Source of the DNA: Oscillospiraceae bacterium | GTDB lineage: Bacteria; Bacillota; Clostridia; Oscillospirales; CAG-272 | Reading direction: 5' to 3' | DNA: 44,374 nucleotides | Assembly (NCBI GenBank): GCA_015064005.1 | Contig: SVTA01000005.1 | Coordinates: 1-44,374, forward strand | In this document: positions 1-8,164 of the stretch, piece by piece | Layout: every line of letters starts with the position of its first letter | Position numbering within the stretch: position 1 is the first letter of the stretch | Made by a program: the position numbers and the translations under genes | Notes under the pieces: generated by a model | Databases searched by the model: none | What the model was told of the DNA's origin: nothing | The model's input: only the letters and a program-made list of their open reading frames with translations

Positions 1-8
1 TCCGATCT
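1..8. other. Possible sequencing-adapter remnant at contig start
   Basis: The first eight bases, TCCGATCT, equal the 3' end of the common Illumina TruSeq adapter. The permease reading frame continues plausibly from base 9 onward, so these bases may not be genomic. An 8-base match can also be chance. Confidence 0.4.
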
Positions 9-248
9 ATTCTGAAAATGATGGGCGCGTGGAACTCCTACGTTTGGCCAAGACTCGTTGCTAATGACGATGCGCATAAGCTCATCACCAACGGTCTGCG
101 CGGCGCTGACTTCACGGTAGATAATATGATCCACTACCCAAGGCAGATGGCGGCTGTCGCCATTGTGTCGTTCCCCCTGTTCCTGGTGTTCCTCTTCCTT
201 CGTAAGTATATTATGAAGGGCGTTTCGAGAAGCGGCATCAAGGGATAA
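3..248 (+). CDS. Carbohydrate ABC transporter permease, C-terminal fragment (CUT1, MalG-like)
   Basis: This is the last ~80 residues of an inner-membrane subunit of a sugar-type ABC importer. The frame is open from the contig edge, so the N-terminus is missing. The segment GAWNSYVWPRLV matches the conserved loop that follows the EAA region in MalG-like permeases. It is followed by one hydrophobic helix (about AVAIVSFPLFLVFLFL) and the usual short cytoplasmic tail ending in KG. The solute-binding protein gene follows at 343, the standard order for these operons. The substrate cannot be read from this fragment. The first two codons may derive from adapter sequence. Confidence 0.8.
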   Translation, partial: RSILKMMGAWNSYVWPRLVANDDAHKLITNGLRGADFTVDNMIHYPRQMAAVAIVSFPLFLVFLFLRKYIMKGVSRSGIKG

Positions 249-261
249 GAAGATCCTTGCA

Positions 262-284
262 CATCGGCGCCGCCGGCGCCGATG
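262..284 (+). other. Intergenic hairpin between permease and binding protein
   Basis: A perfect 10-bp G/C-rich stem (CATCGGCGCC / GGCGCCGATG) encloses a 3-base loop. No T-run follows, so it is probably not a terminator. Such hairpins in ABC operons often stabilise or process the transcript so that the binding protein is made in excess. That role is inferred. Confidence 0.5.
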
Positions 285-342
285 ACTCGTGTTAAATGCG
301 GCAACGCTTAACAAATATTATTTCATCGAAAGGGAAAACGCA

Positions 343-1926
343 ATGAAAAAAATCGTTTCCATTCTTCTCCTTGTGGTGATGCTGTTGACGGTTTGCTCCT
401 CTCTTGCCAGCTGCAAGGGTCAGGATGACGGCAAGCTGCACATCAAGTTTTACCACACCATGGGCGAAAACCTCAGAAAGGTACTCAACCAGTACGTGAA
501 GGAGTTTGAGGCTCTTTACCCCGAGTACAAGATCGACCACGAGCAGATCGGCGGTTACGAGGACGTTCGTGACCAGATCGCAACCGAGATCACTGCCAAT
601 AAGCAGCCCAACATCGCTTATTGCTATCCCGACCACGTGGCGCTTTATAACCTGGCACTCGCCGTCAAGACGCTGGATGGCTACATTGACAGCGACGAGG
701 TCATCACCAGAGCAGACGGCTCCACCGAGATCCTCGGCCTTACCGAGGAGCAGAAGGCTGATTTCATTCAGGCCTACTACGAGGAGGGCAAGCAGTTTGG
801 TGACGGTCTGATGTACACCATGCCCCTCTCCAAGTCCACTGAGGTGCTTTACTACAACAAGACCTACTTTGAGGTCGCTCAGAAGATGTTCACCTCCGAC
901 GTTGCGCTTGACCTCAACGGCGAGCCCGTTAAGAACGCAAACGGCGAAACCATCCCCAACCCCAACAAGGGCAACGATATGTACAACCTCTTCGTTCCCC
1001 AGACCTGGGAGGAGATGGAGCTGATCTGTGAGCGCATCGTAGGCATTGAGAACGACAGACTTCCCGCCGACAAGAAGGCTGCTGCTGCCAAGGTTGAAAC
1101 CAGCGAGCACGGCTACAAGATCTATTTTGATAAGGAAGGCAAGAAGCTGGCACAGGTGATCCCGCTTGGTTACGACTCCGAGTCCAACTGGTTCATCACC
1201 ATGTGTGAGCAGATGGGTCTGCCTTACACCAGCTCCGAGGGCGAAAAGTTCCTGTTCAATACCGATGCTCATCACGAGTTCGTTTCCGAGTTCAGAGATT
1301 GGTATCTGAAGGGCTACGTGACCACCCAGGAGATCCACGGCTCCTACACCTCCTCTCTCTTCACTGCCAAGACCGGCACCAAGTCCTATATGTCCATCGG
1401 CTCCTCTGCAGGTGCAACGCATCAGCGTCCCGCAGCAGGTGCTGACGACAAGTATCCCTTTGAGGTAGGCATCACGCCCATTCCCCAGTACAATGCCGAG
1501 AACCCCAAGGTGATTTCTCAGGGTCCCTCTCTGTGCATTTTCGAGGCCTCCGAGGAGGAAATGAAGGCTTCCTGGCTCTTCGTGAAATTCCTTTGCACCA
1601 ACGTTGCCTTCCAGGCTGACTTCTCCCGTGAGTCCGGCTACGTTCCGGTCATCAAGTCCGTCAACACCGACCCGATCTACGCCGACTTCCTTGCCAATGC
1701 CGACGGCGGTGACAACATTGCGGCGCTTTCCGTTAAGGTTTGTCTGGAGCAGGAGCAGTATTACTACACCTCTCCCGCATTCAACAGCTCTGCCAAGGCT
1801 CGTGACGAGGTGGGCAAGCTGATCCAGTCCGTATTCAAGCTCAGCCCCGAGACCGCCAACGTGCCCGATGCCATCAAGAAGCTGTTTGACAAGGCTGTCG
1901 CCGAGTGCAAGTATCACGCTCAATAA
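343..1926 (+). CDS. ABC transporter substrate-binding lipoprotein (CUT1-type family 1)
   Basis: This is the extracytoplasmic ligand-binding subunit of the importer begun at 3. The start is set at 343, where a run GAAAGGGA lies 8-14 bases upstream and the product begins with a lipoprotein signal: MKK, a hydrophobic stretch, then LASC with the lipidated Cys at residue 24. An in-frame ATG at 289 would bury the signal and is rejected. The 527-residue product has the layout of family-1 solute-binding proteins, for example IKFYHTMGEN near residue 34 and the acidic, aromatic-rich central region. It is longer than a typical maltose or glycerol-phosphate binder (about 400-440). The nuclease lipoprotein starts 9 bases after the stop, so the two are almost certainly co-transcribed. 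Ligand unknown: oligosaccharide by family, but the context allows a sugar-phosphate or nucleoside-related ligand. Confidence 0.85.
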   Translation: MKKIVSILLLVVMLLTVCSSLASCKGQDDGKLHIKFYHTMGENLRKVLNQYVKEFEALYPEYKIDHEQIGGYEDVRDQIATEITANKQPNIAYCYPDHVALYNLALAVKTLDGYIDSDEVITRADGSTEILGLTEEQKADFIQAYYEEGKQFGDGLMYTMPLSKSTEVLYYNKTYFEVAQKMFTSDVALDLNGEPVKNANGETIPNPNKGNDMYNLFVPQTWEEMELICERIVGIENDRLPADKKAAAAKVETSEHGYKIYFDKEGKKLAQVIPLGYDSESNWFITMCEQMGLPYTSSEGEKFLFNTDAHHEFVSEFRDWYLKGYVTTQEIHGSYTSSLFTAKTGTKSYMSIGSSAGATHQRPAAGADDKYPFEVGITPIPQYNAENPKVISQGPSLCIFEASEEEMKASWLFVKFLCTNVAFQADFSRESGYVPVIKSVNTDPIYADFLANADGGDNIAALSVKVCLEQEQYYYTSPAFNSSAKARDEVGKLIQSVFKLSPETANVPDAIKKLFDKAVAECKYHAQ

Positions 1927-1935
1927 TAGTTAATT

Positions 1936-3249
1936 ATGAAGAGAACAGGCAAAAACGTTCGGCTTTGTGCATTGCTTCTCCTTCTTTCCACGGTTATCTC
2001 CTGCTTTGTTGCGTGCGGCGGCAAAAAACAGGACTACGTATCTCAGCTGAAGCTGGATATGTCCACCGACTCCCTCAAGCAGGAGGTGACCGTCTATAAA
2101 AACATAGATGGAGATACAACGCACTTCAAATTCAAGGATCCCTCGAAGCTGCCCGAGGCAGCCAAGGAGGACGGATACTTCAAGGCGAGATATATGGCCA
2201 TCAACACCCCCGAGTCTACCGGTAAGATAGAGGAGTGGGGAAGAAGAGCGTCCGATTTTACCAAGAACGCGTTGAACAACGCGGAGTCCATCATCATTGA
2301 GTCCGATAACGGCAGCTGGAATCCCGATTCCACCGGCTCCCGATTCATGGTGTGGGTGTGGTACAGAACCTCTGCCGACAGCGATTACCGCAATCTCAAC
2401 CTTGAAATCCTTCAAAACGGTCTGGCCGTGCAATCCAACGCTTCCGACAATCGCTACGGCGAGCTGTGCATGAAGGCGTTCAATCAGGCAAGAGATCAGA
2501 GGCTTTACGTGCATTCCGGCGAAAAGGACCCCGATTTCTTCTACGGAGAAGCGGTTCGCATGACGCTGAAGGAGCTTCGCCTCTCGATCAACGACTATAT
2601 CGCCACCACCGTGGCGGTAGAGGGCGTGGTTACCCGTAACGACGGTAACAACGGCGTGTATATCGAGAGCTACGACGAGGAAACCGACAGATACTACGGT
2701 GTGTACGTTTACTACAGCGCCAATCCCGCCTACGGTGTCAAGCCTATGCTGACCATGGGCAATCTGGTGCGGGTCGTGGGTAAGATTTCCGATTTTGATC
2801 CCGAAAATCCCCAGATCTCCGGTCTTGTGTATAACGCAAGAGATCCGGAAAACCAGTTCCAGATGAAAAAGCTTGGCGAGGGATATGAGGCGGCCTGCAC
2901 GGAGATCTCTGCGGATCTCTTTGTGAACGCCAAGGAAACCGTAGCCGTGGGAGATGAAGAGACCGAAATGAGGGTTGCGGAGCTGATGCTTGGCACCACC
3001 GTTTCGATGAAAAATCTCAAGGTAAAAAGCGTTAAGCCTGCCCAGAGCAGCGATGCGCTGACCGTCTACTGCGACGTGGACGGTATCGAGGTGCAGGTGC
3101 ACGCGCCCGCAATGTACGACGAGTACGGTCAACCGATCACAGAGGAATATTTTCTTGGCAAGACCTTCGACGTGCGCGGCGTGGTGGACGTGTTCTACGG
3201 CGTATACCAGATCGAGTTCTACGCGCTTTCCGACGTAGTGTTCCATTGA
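1936..3249 (+). CDS. Staphylococcal nuclease-like (thermonuclease) lipoprotein with C-terminal OB-like region
   Basis: This is a predicted surface nuclease of the SNase family. The signal peptide ends at Cys27 (FVAC). The nuclease domain covers about residues 50-170. DGDT at 58-61 carries the calcium aspartates, Arg85 corresponds to Arg35 of the S. aureus enzyme, TPE at 91-93 contains the equivalent of catalytic Glu43, and Arg136 fits the position of Arg87. The equivalent of Asp40 is Asn90 (INTPES), which may alter calcium binding. The region from about 205 on (VAVEGVVTRNDGNNGVYIES...) looks like the OB-fold module often attached to secreted nucleases such as YhcR. The gene begins 9 bases after the binding-protein stop. 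A role in degrading extracellular DNA or RNA is inferred from family and signal. Activity is not proven. Confidence 0.8.
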   Translation: MKRTGKNVRLCALLLLLSTVISCFVACGGKKQDYVSQLKLDMSTDSLKQEVTVYKNIDGDTTHFKFKDPSKLPEAAKEDGYFKARYMAINTPESTGKIEEWGRRASDFTKNALNNAESIIIESDNGSWNPDSTGSRFMVWVWYRTSADSDYRNLNLEILQNGLAVQSNASDNRYGELCMKAFNQARDQRLYVHSGEKDPDFFYGEAVRMTLKELRLSINDYIATTVAVEGVVTRNDGNNGVYIESYDEETDRYYGVYVYYSANPAYGVKPMLTMGNLVRVVGKISDFDPENPQISGLVYNARDPENQFQMKKLGEGYEAACTEISADLFVNAKETVAVGDEETEMRVAELMLGTTVSMKNLKVKSVKPAQSSDALTVYCDVDGIEVQVHAPAMYDEYGQPITEEYFLGKTFDVRGVVDVFYGVYQIEFYALSDVVFH

Positions 3250-3331
3250 CCCCAGCGGACTTTTTTCCCAATTTATCGAAAATTAATTAATTTTAATTAA
3301 TTTTAAAATAAAAAAAGAAAAGGAGACCACC
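3250..3331. other. Very AT-rich spacer
   Basis: The spacer before the 901-residue lipoprotein gene consists largely of AATTAATT-type palindromic runs. It ends in a strong ribosome binding site (AAAAGGAGACC) ahead of the ATG at 3332. No clear terminator or consensus promoter was recognised, so read-through from the upstream genes is likely. Confidence 0.5.
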
Positions 3332-6037
3332 ATGAAAAAACTTTTAGTTTTGTGCCTTGCGCTCCTCATGTGCGTTGCTGCTCTCGTAGCGTGCAAGCCG
3401 GATAATCCGGAACCCGAAGTAACGTACAAGCTGGACAAGGCCGTCGCTTATGTAAAGAATCTTTACAACAGCGAGCAGGTTAAGCCGGAAGGCTCCGACG
3501 TTGCAGTGGCAACCAAATACGCTGACTTCGAGCGTGTTTCCCAGGTTCCCGTTGCAGGTGTCATGTATGACATCACCTGGAGCGTAAGCGAGACCGACGC
3601 CACCAAGGTTAAGGTCGTTCAGGGCTCTGGCACCACCGCCACCGTGATCGACGTTAACGAGAAGACCACCGAGGATATCAGCTTCACTCTGACCGCTACG
3701 GTCAAGGCCGGCGACGGTACCTCCGACACCATCACCTTCAACGTTTTCGTTCCCAAGTACGACGTGATCACCTTCGAGCAGTATATGGCTGCAGCAGAAA
3801 ACGACCAGGTTACCGTAGAGGGTATCGTTGTTGCCATCAACTCCAAGGCTGCCGGCAACTCCAGAAACCACCTCTTCCTTGCTGACGCAAGCGGCAAGGG
3901 CGGTTACTACTCCTACCAGATGGAAAAGGATCCTGTGAAGGATCTGGGCATCGAGGTCGGTATGACCGTTGCTGTAAGCGGCCCCGTTGCTCCTTACTCC
4001 GGCATGCAGGAGATCAAGGGCGGTACTGCAAGAATCATCAGCACCGAGAAGAAGACCGTTGCTCCTCTTGATATCACCGAGGCCTTCAAGACCGGCGCTT
4101 CTCTGAAGAACTACGTAGGTCTGCCCGTAACCATCAAGGGCGTTGAGATCGGCGGCCAGGAGCTTGATCCCGCCAGCAGCCAGTATCTCTACTTCTCCCT
4201 GAACGGCGTTGAGAGCTACATCAGAACCTACATTACCGATTTCCCCACCACTCTTACCATCAACGTGGCAGAGGATAGCACCGTCAGCAGCCCTGATAAG
4301 GACGCTATTGATGCTGCTCACGCAGAGAAGTTCGGTTGGACCGCTAACGTTACCGGTATTCTCGTGATGTACAACAACAACCCCTACCTCATTCCCATGA
4401 CCACCGGTTGCTTCGAGTACACCGAAAAGGTTGAGAAGACCGCTGACGAGAAGATCGACCACGAGCTGGATGCTCTCACCATGGTTGAGAAGCTCGGCGC
4501 CGATAAGATCGTTGAGGTTATCACCGCAGGCGTAAACTACACCGACGTGGTGATCACCTGGGCCTCCAACAGCGAGTACGCTGTGGTTGCTGCTGATGGC
4601 AAGTCCATTGCCTTCACCATTCCCGCAACCGAGACCACCGTTACCATCACTGTGACCGGTACCATCGGCACCACTAGCGACACCAGAACCTTTGAGGTCG
4701 TTCTCGCTCCCGTTACCTTCAAGCTGACCGAAAACACCCCCTACCTGTTCTGCTTCACCGACAAGGACGGCGTTGTCAAGTACCTTGACGGCGAGAATGC
4801 AGGCGGCAAGGATTACCGTTGGAATCTCACCGACGATGTTACCAAGGCTGCTGCCTTCTACGTTGATGTTGTGGATGGCGGTTACTACGTATACTTCATG
4901 AAGGGCGAGGCCAAGACCTACCTGAACATCGTGAAGAGCGGCAACTACATCAACCTTCTCGCCGATACCGAGGGCAAGTCCGTATGGGTATACGACGTAG
5001 CCCTGGAGGCTCTTGCGGTTGACGTGGATGGCACCCTGTACGTTGCCAAGAACTACAGCGGCTACAACAACGTTGAGGCAAAGAGCTCCGATTATAAGGA
5101 AAATGAAGATACCACCTACGTTCTCAGCCTTGCTGACGTGAAGTTCAACTTCGGCTTTGAGAGCAACGGCGCTATGCAGTACCTCGATGGCGAGAACGCC
5201 GGCGGCAAGAACTACCGTTGGAATCTCACCGACGATGTGACCAAGGCTGCTACCTTCTACGTAGAGGGCAATGCCGATGGCTCTTACTACATCTACTTCT
5301 ACAAGGAGAATGTCAAGACCTACTTCAACATCGTGAAGGTCGGCGATTACATCAATCTTCTTGCCCAGTCCGAGCCCAACTCCAAGTGGGTATACAACAG
5401 CGAGCTGAAGGCTTACGTTGTTGAAATTGATGAAACGCTCTATATGCCCAAGACCTACAGCGGCTACGGCAACGTTGAGGCAAAGACTGCTGATTATAAG
5501 CAGAATGAGGAGACCACCTTCATTATCAGCCTCTACAACGTGGGCTACGCTCCTGCAGCTCCCGAGGGCGGCGAGACCCCCGAGGGCGGTGAGACTCCCG
5601 AGGGCGGCGAACCCGCAACCGGCATCACTGTAAACAAGACCATAGCCGAGCTGATCACTGCCAATGGCTGGGATAACAACACCACCAAGCAGGAATTTAC
5701 TCTGGATAGCGTTGTATCCGTTAAGGTCGACGGTGGCCTTAACTCCGGCAAGGCGTATAACGGCGATCACATTCGCATCTACGCAACCGATTCTCCCGCA
5801 GGCACCATCACGATTTCTGTGGCAGAGGGATATGAGCTTGTGTCCGTTAAGATCAGCACTCTGACCGGCACCTATGCTTTCCTGAATGTTGAGGGCGTTG
5901 AGGGTGATATCTCCAATACGACCACCGCTGTTTCCGGCTCCTCTGTTGTTCTGAATTCTGTAAAGAACGGCAGCGACGGCAAGCAGGTTCGCGTAACCGC
6001 AATTGAAGTTGTATACAAGGCAGCTGCAGCTAACTGA
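3332..6037 (+). CDS. Large modular surface lipoprotein with OB-like domain, Ig-like modules and a tandem repeat
   Basis: No enzyme is recognised. The signal ends at Cys21 (LVAC). Residues ~30-140 and ~380-465 look like Ig-like beta modules. Residues ~145-240 (VTVEGIVVAINSKAAGNSRNHLFLAD... then VGMTVAVSGPVAPYSGMQEI) resemble the OB-fold module seen beside secreted nucleases. Residues ~470-735 are two copies of a ~133-residue repeat sharing the words YLDGENAGGK, YRWNLTDDVTKAA and SGY-NVEAK. A triplicated PEGGET linker follows, then a C-terminal beta domain typical of nuclease-associated surface proteins. It follows the nuclease gene on the same strand, with a terminator behind it. It may bind nucleic acid or glycans at the surface as an accessory to the nuclease. 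That is inference. Confidence 0.7.
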   Translation: MKKLLVLCLALLMCVAALVACKPDNPEPEVTYKLDKAVAYVKNLYNSEQVKPEGSDVAVATKYADFERVSQVPVAGVMYDITWSVSETDATKVKVVQGSGTTATVIDVNEKTTEDISFTLTATVKAGDGTSDTITFNVFVPKYDVITFEQYMAAAENDQVTVEGIVVAINSKAAGNSRNHLFLADASGKGGYYSYQMEKDPVKDLGIEVGMTVAVSGPVAPYSGMQEIKGGTARIISTEKKTVAPLDITEAFKTGASLKNYVGLPVTIKGVEIGGQELDPASSQYLYFSLNGVESYIRTYITDFPTTLTINVAEDSTVSSPDKDAIDAAHAEKFGWTANVTGILVMYNNNPYLIPMTTGCFEYTEKVEKTADEKIDHELDALTMVEKLGADKIVEVITAGVNYTDVVITWASNSEYAVVAADGKSIAFTIPATETTVTITVTGTIGTTSDTRTFEVVLAPVTFKLTENTPYLFCFTDKDGVVKYLDGENAGGKDYRWNLTDDVTKAAAFYVDVVDGGYYVYFMKGEAKTYLNIVKSGNYINLLADTEGKSVWVYDVALEALAVDVDGTLYVAKNYSGYNNVEAKSSDYKENEDTTYVLSLADVKFNFGFESNGAMQYLDGENAGGKNYRWNLTDDVTKAATFYVEGNADGSYYIYFYKENVKTYFNIVKVGDYINLLAQSEPNSKWVYNSELKAYVVEIDETLYMPKTYSGYGNVEAKTADYKQNEETTFIISLYNVGYAPAAPEGGETPEGGETPEGGEPATGITVNKTIAELITANGWDNNTTKQEFTLDSVVSVKVDGGLNSGKAYNGDHIRIYATDSPAGTITISVAEGYELVSVKISTLTGTYAFLNVEGVEGDISNTTTAVSGSSVVLNSVKNGSDGKQVRVTAIEVVYKAAAAN
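4742..5542 (+). repeat. Two tandem ~400-bp coding repeats
   Basis: Copy 1 spans about 4742-5140 and copy 2 about 5141-5542. They encode the duplicated ~133-residue module. The core (TACCTTGACGGCGAGAA at 4781 versus TACCTCGATGGCGAGAA at 5180) is nearly identical in DNA, indicating a recent or homogenised duplication. Confidence 0.85.
5561..5614 (+). repeat. Three 18-bp repeats encoding a PEGGET linker
   Basis: Three near-identical 18-base units encode PEGGET, PEGGET and PEGGEP. They form a flexible acidic linker before the C-terminal domain. The repeat is a candidate for length variation between strains. Confidence 0.85.
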
Positions 6038-6064
6038 TTGTCATTACAACATACCATTAACTTG

Positions 6065-6094
6065 GGACCGCATCCTCGGATGCGGTCCTTTTTT
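6065..6094 (+). terminator. Rho-independent terminator
   Basis: The stem GGACCGCAT / ATGCGGTCC is followed by TTTTTT. It closes the transporter-nuclease-lipoprotein transcript. Confidence 0.9.
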
Positions 6095-6106
6095 GCGCTT
6101 TTGTAC

Positions 6107-6135
6107 TTGACGAAACGTATACAATGGTGTAAAAT
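6107..6135 (+). promoter_or_regulatory. Sigma-A type promoter of the barnase-like gene
   Basis: TTGACG, a 17-base spacer and TAAAAT lie 33 bases before the start codon. AGGAGG at 6155-6160 is the ribosome binding site for the ATG at 6169. Confidence 0.8.
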
Positions 6136-6168
6136 AATACTATACGCATCAATCAGGAGGAAATTTTT

Positions 6169-7404
6169 ATGAAACCGTCCTTCAGAATAGCGGCGGCTAC
6201 GGTCGCGCTGATTATGCTCCTGTCGCTCCTGCCGGGGTGTGAGCTGCTCCCCTCCGGGGGCGGAGCTGTGTCCGTTACGTCCATTGATATAGAGGGAAGC
6301 GAGAAGCGTTCTCTTAGGGTTGGTGACGTATGCGTGCTTGAGGTGCTGCAGACCCACATCGCAACGGAGGATCTTACCTGGTCGGTGGATGGGGATGCCG
6401 TGACCGTGGATGAATACGGCATCGTTGTTGGCAAAAAGGCTGGTGTCGCCACGGTAATGGTGTGCTATGATCATTTCTACGATACCGTGGAATTTACGGT
6501 GTCAGGAGATGGCTTGAACGGTGGCGAAGATGGTGACGGTGACGGTGATGAGGAAAACGAGATCACCTCTGACCCCTACGTCAACGTGTCAAAGGCCGAA
6601 TTCTATGCGAATTACACCCCCGCCAAGAGCTTTACCGACGCCTACTACAGAACGATGCACGGTCTGCTTTCCGGCTCGCTTGAGGTGCCGGGACAGGCGC
6701 CGACCGTGGCTGCAAGCAGACCGAAGCAAGGCGGCCGCTACGTGAGAAACACCGAAATGCGCTACGAGGATAACGGAAACACCTACGTGGTGCTGGATGC
6801 CGCGGGTAACGTGGCCTTCAAGGTCTACAGAGGGGCGGCGTACATCACACTGGAGGAGGTTGCGGCGTATATGTTTGCCTTCGGCGGCGCCGATGGCGCA
6901 TTCCCCGCCAATTACACCAGCTCTAAAAAAACCAATCCCGAAACCAGCCCGTGGGGCGAGTATCTGCGCGTCAACCACAGCTATTTCCTTGGAGATACGG
7001 AAAGATACCCCCGCGAGCCCAAGCTGCCCAACATCACGGGCTGCGGCGGTAGCTTGCAGTATTGGGAAATGGACATCGGCACGGGCAGCTACAACAACGG
7101 CAACAAAATCACCAGAGGCGCCTGCCGTCTTGTTTACGGCCGCAACGATCTGGACGGTGACGGGGTATACGAGAAGGACGAGCTGCACGTGTTCTATACC
7201 TATAATCATTACGATGATTTTCAGGAATACCTCAATTATCAAGGCGGCTGGGGCGAGCGGTTCGGATACGAGACCAACGGCTCCTCGGCCATAAAGGGTC
7301 CCTCTCCCTATGTGAGCGTCACATACAGCGCCTTGAGCGCAAGAGGGAACAGCGCTCTTTCGATGTATGTCGTTCCCGAAAAGCAGCGGCCGCTGGCCGC
7401 ATAA
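6169..7404 (+). CDS. Lipoprotein with Ig-like domain and barnase-like ribonuclease domain
   Basis: Predicted surface ribonuclease of 411 residues. The signal ends at Cys24 (LLPGC). Residues ~33-113 form a BIG2-type Ig-like domain (TSIDIEG, LTWSVDGDAVTVDEYGIVVGKKAGVATV). An acidic Gly/Asp linker covers ~114-135. The C-terminal half follows barnase in order: YITLEEVAAY near 225, KLPNITG near 285, YWEMDIG with Glu300 at the place of catalytic Glu73, Arg316 and Arg320 four residues apart like Arg83 and Arg87, and YNHYDDF with His347 like His102. Between Arg320 and His347 sits an insertion, residues 327-338, that fits an EF-hand loop exactly. The gene has its own promoter and a terminator. RNA cleavage is inferred from motif order. 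A non-catalytic relative is possible. Confidence 0.7.
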   Translation: MKPSFRIAAATVALIMLLSLLPGCELLPSGGGAVSVTSIDIEGSEKRSLRVGDVCVLEVLQTHIATEDLTWSVDGDAVTVDEYGIVVGKKAGVATVMVCYDHFYDTVEFTVSGDGLNGGEDGDGDGDEENEITSDPYVNVSKAEFYANYTPAKSFTDAYYRTMHGLLSGSLEVPGQAPTVAASRPKQGGRYVRNTEMRYEDNGNTYVVLDAAGNVAFKVYRGAAYITLEEVAAYMFAFGGADGAFPANYTSSKKTNPETSPWGEYLRVNHSYFLGDTERYPREPKLPNITGCGGSLQYWEMDIGTGSYNNGNKITRGACRLVYGRNDLDGDGVYEKDELHVFYTYNHYDDFQEYLNYQGGWGERFGYETNGSSAIKGPSPYVSVTYSALSARGNSALSMYVVPEKQRPLAA

Positions 7405-7408
7405 CAAA

Positions 7409-7445
7409 AAGGCTTTCTCAAACAGCGTTTGAGAAAGCCTTTTTT
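7409..7445. terminator. Bidirectional terminator between convergent genes
   Basis: A 15-bp perfect stem (AAGGCTTTCTCAAAC / GTTTGAGAAAGCCTT) encloses a 3-base loop. It is flanked by a T-run on the plus strand and an A-run, which reads as T on the minus strand. It serves the barnase-like gene and the surE end of the salvage operon. Confidence 0.92.
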
Positions 7446-8164
7446 CATGACAGTGCTTTGAATCTTTCAAATACGGAAAGTGCCGTGCGGGTGACGGCCA
7501 AAGGGGTGACAGAGATCACGCCGGCGCGCACCGTGTTGATATCCGACGTGGGATCGGTGCCGGTATCCTGATTGACCTCGCCTGACTGTACGTACAAAAG
7601 CCCATCCTTGTGCAGGAAGGTATCGCAGTAATACGGGCCGCCCTGCTGGGTGATGCGGATGCCTGTGGGCTTTGGCGGGATGTTGACGTTGTAAAGGGGA
7701 TTGTAGGCGTAAAGCTCGTTTTTCTGAATGAACTCCCATACCTCGTCAAGGGAATCGGGCGCCTCCAGCAGATTTACCGCATCTGCGGAAACGGCAAGGC
7801 CGCGGATGCCCATTCTGGCACCCTCAAAAATCGCACCGCAGGTGCCGGAATATACGATGTCGTCACCGAGATTATAGCCGCGGTTGATGCCGGACAGCAC
7901 CAGATCAAAGGTTTTGTCCAAGGCATGGGTCGCGAAGCGAACGCAATCGGCAGGGGTGGAATCGATCTGATAGCCGAAAAGGCCGGAGGTAAGCTCCACC
8001 TTGGTGATCTCCACCTCCTCGATGAAATTGATTGCCTGGCTCTTGCCGCTTTGCTCCACCTTGGGGGCGGCGATGGTGACGTCGCCCAGCTTGCTTGCCC
8101 ATTTAGCCAGCAGTGGGAGAGCGGGGGAGCGAATGCCGTCGTCGTTTGTGATCAGTATGTTCAT
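7445..8164 (-). CDS. surE: 5'-nucleotidase SurE
   Basis: Cytosolic metal-dependent phosphatase that removes phosphate from nucleoside 5'-monophosphates and, in some species, 3'-monophosphates. The N-terminal metal motif MNILITNDDG (Asp8, Asp9) is present, with the conserved SGINRGYNLGDDIVYSGT block around residue 92 and PADCVRFA before it. The start is taken at 8164: GAAGGA lies 8 bases upstream and the ATG overlaps the preceding stop as TAATG. An ATG three codons earlier sits on top of that ribosome site and is less likely. The 239-residue length is normal for SurE. It is the last gene of the nucleoside operon, where it would feed nucleosides from imported or recycled nucleotides to the downstream phosphorylase. 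Confidence 0.93.
   Translation of the reverse strand: MNILITNDDGIRSPALPLLAKWASKLGDVTIAAPKVEQSGKSQAINFIEEVEITKVELTSGLFGYQIDSTPADCVRFATHALDKTFDLVLSGINRGYNLGDDIVYSGTCGAIFEGARMGIRGLAVSADAVNLLEAPDSLDEVWEFIQKNELYAYNPLYNVNIPPKPTGIRITQQGGPYYCDTFLHKDGLLYVQSGEVNQDTGTDPTSDINTVRAGVISVTPLAVTRTALSVFERFKALS

Noticed and set aside
292-5770. Very long antisense open frames opposite the binding protein, the SNase and the 901-residue lipoprotein
   Set aside because: They mirror the codon pattern of the plus-strand genes, have low-complexity composition, no ribosome sites and no recognisable domains.
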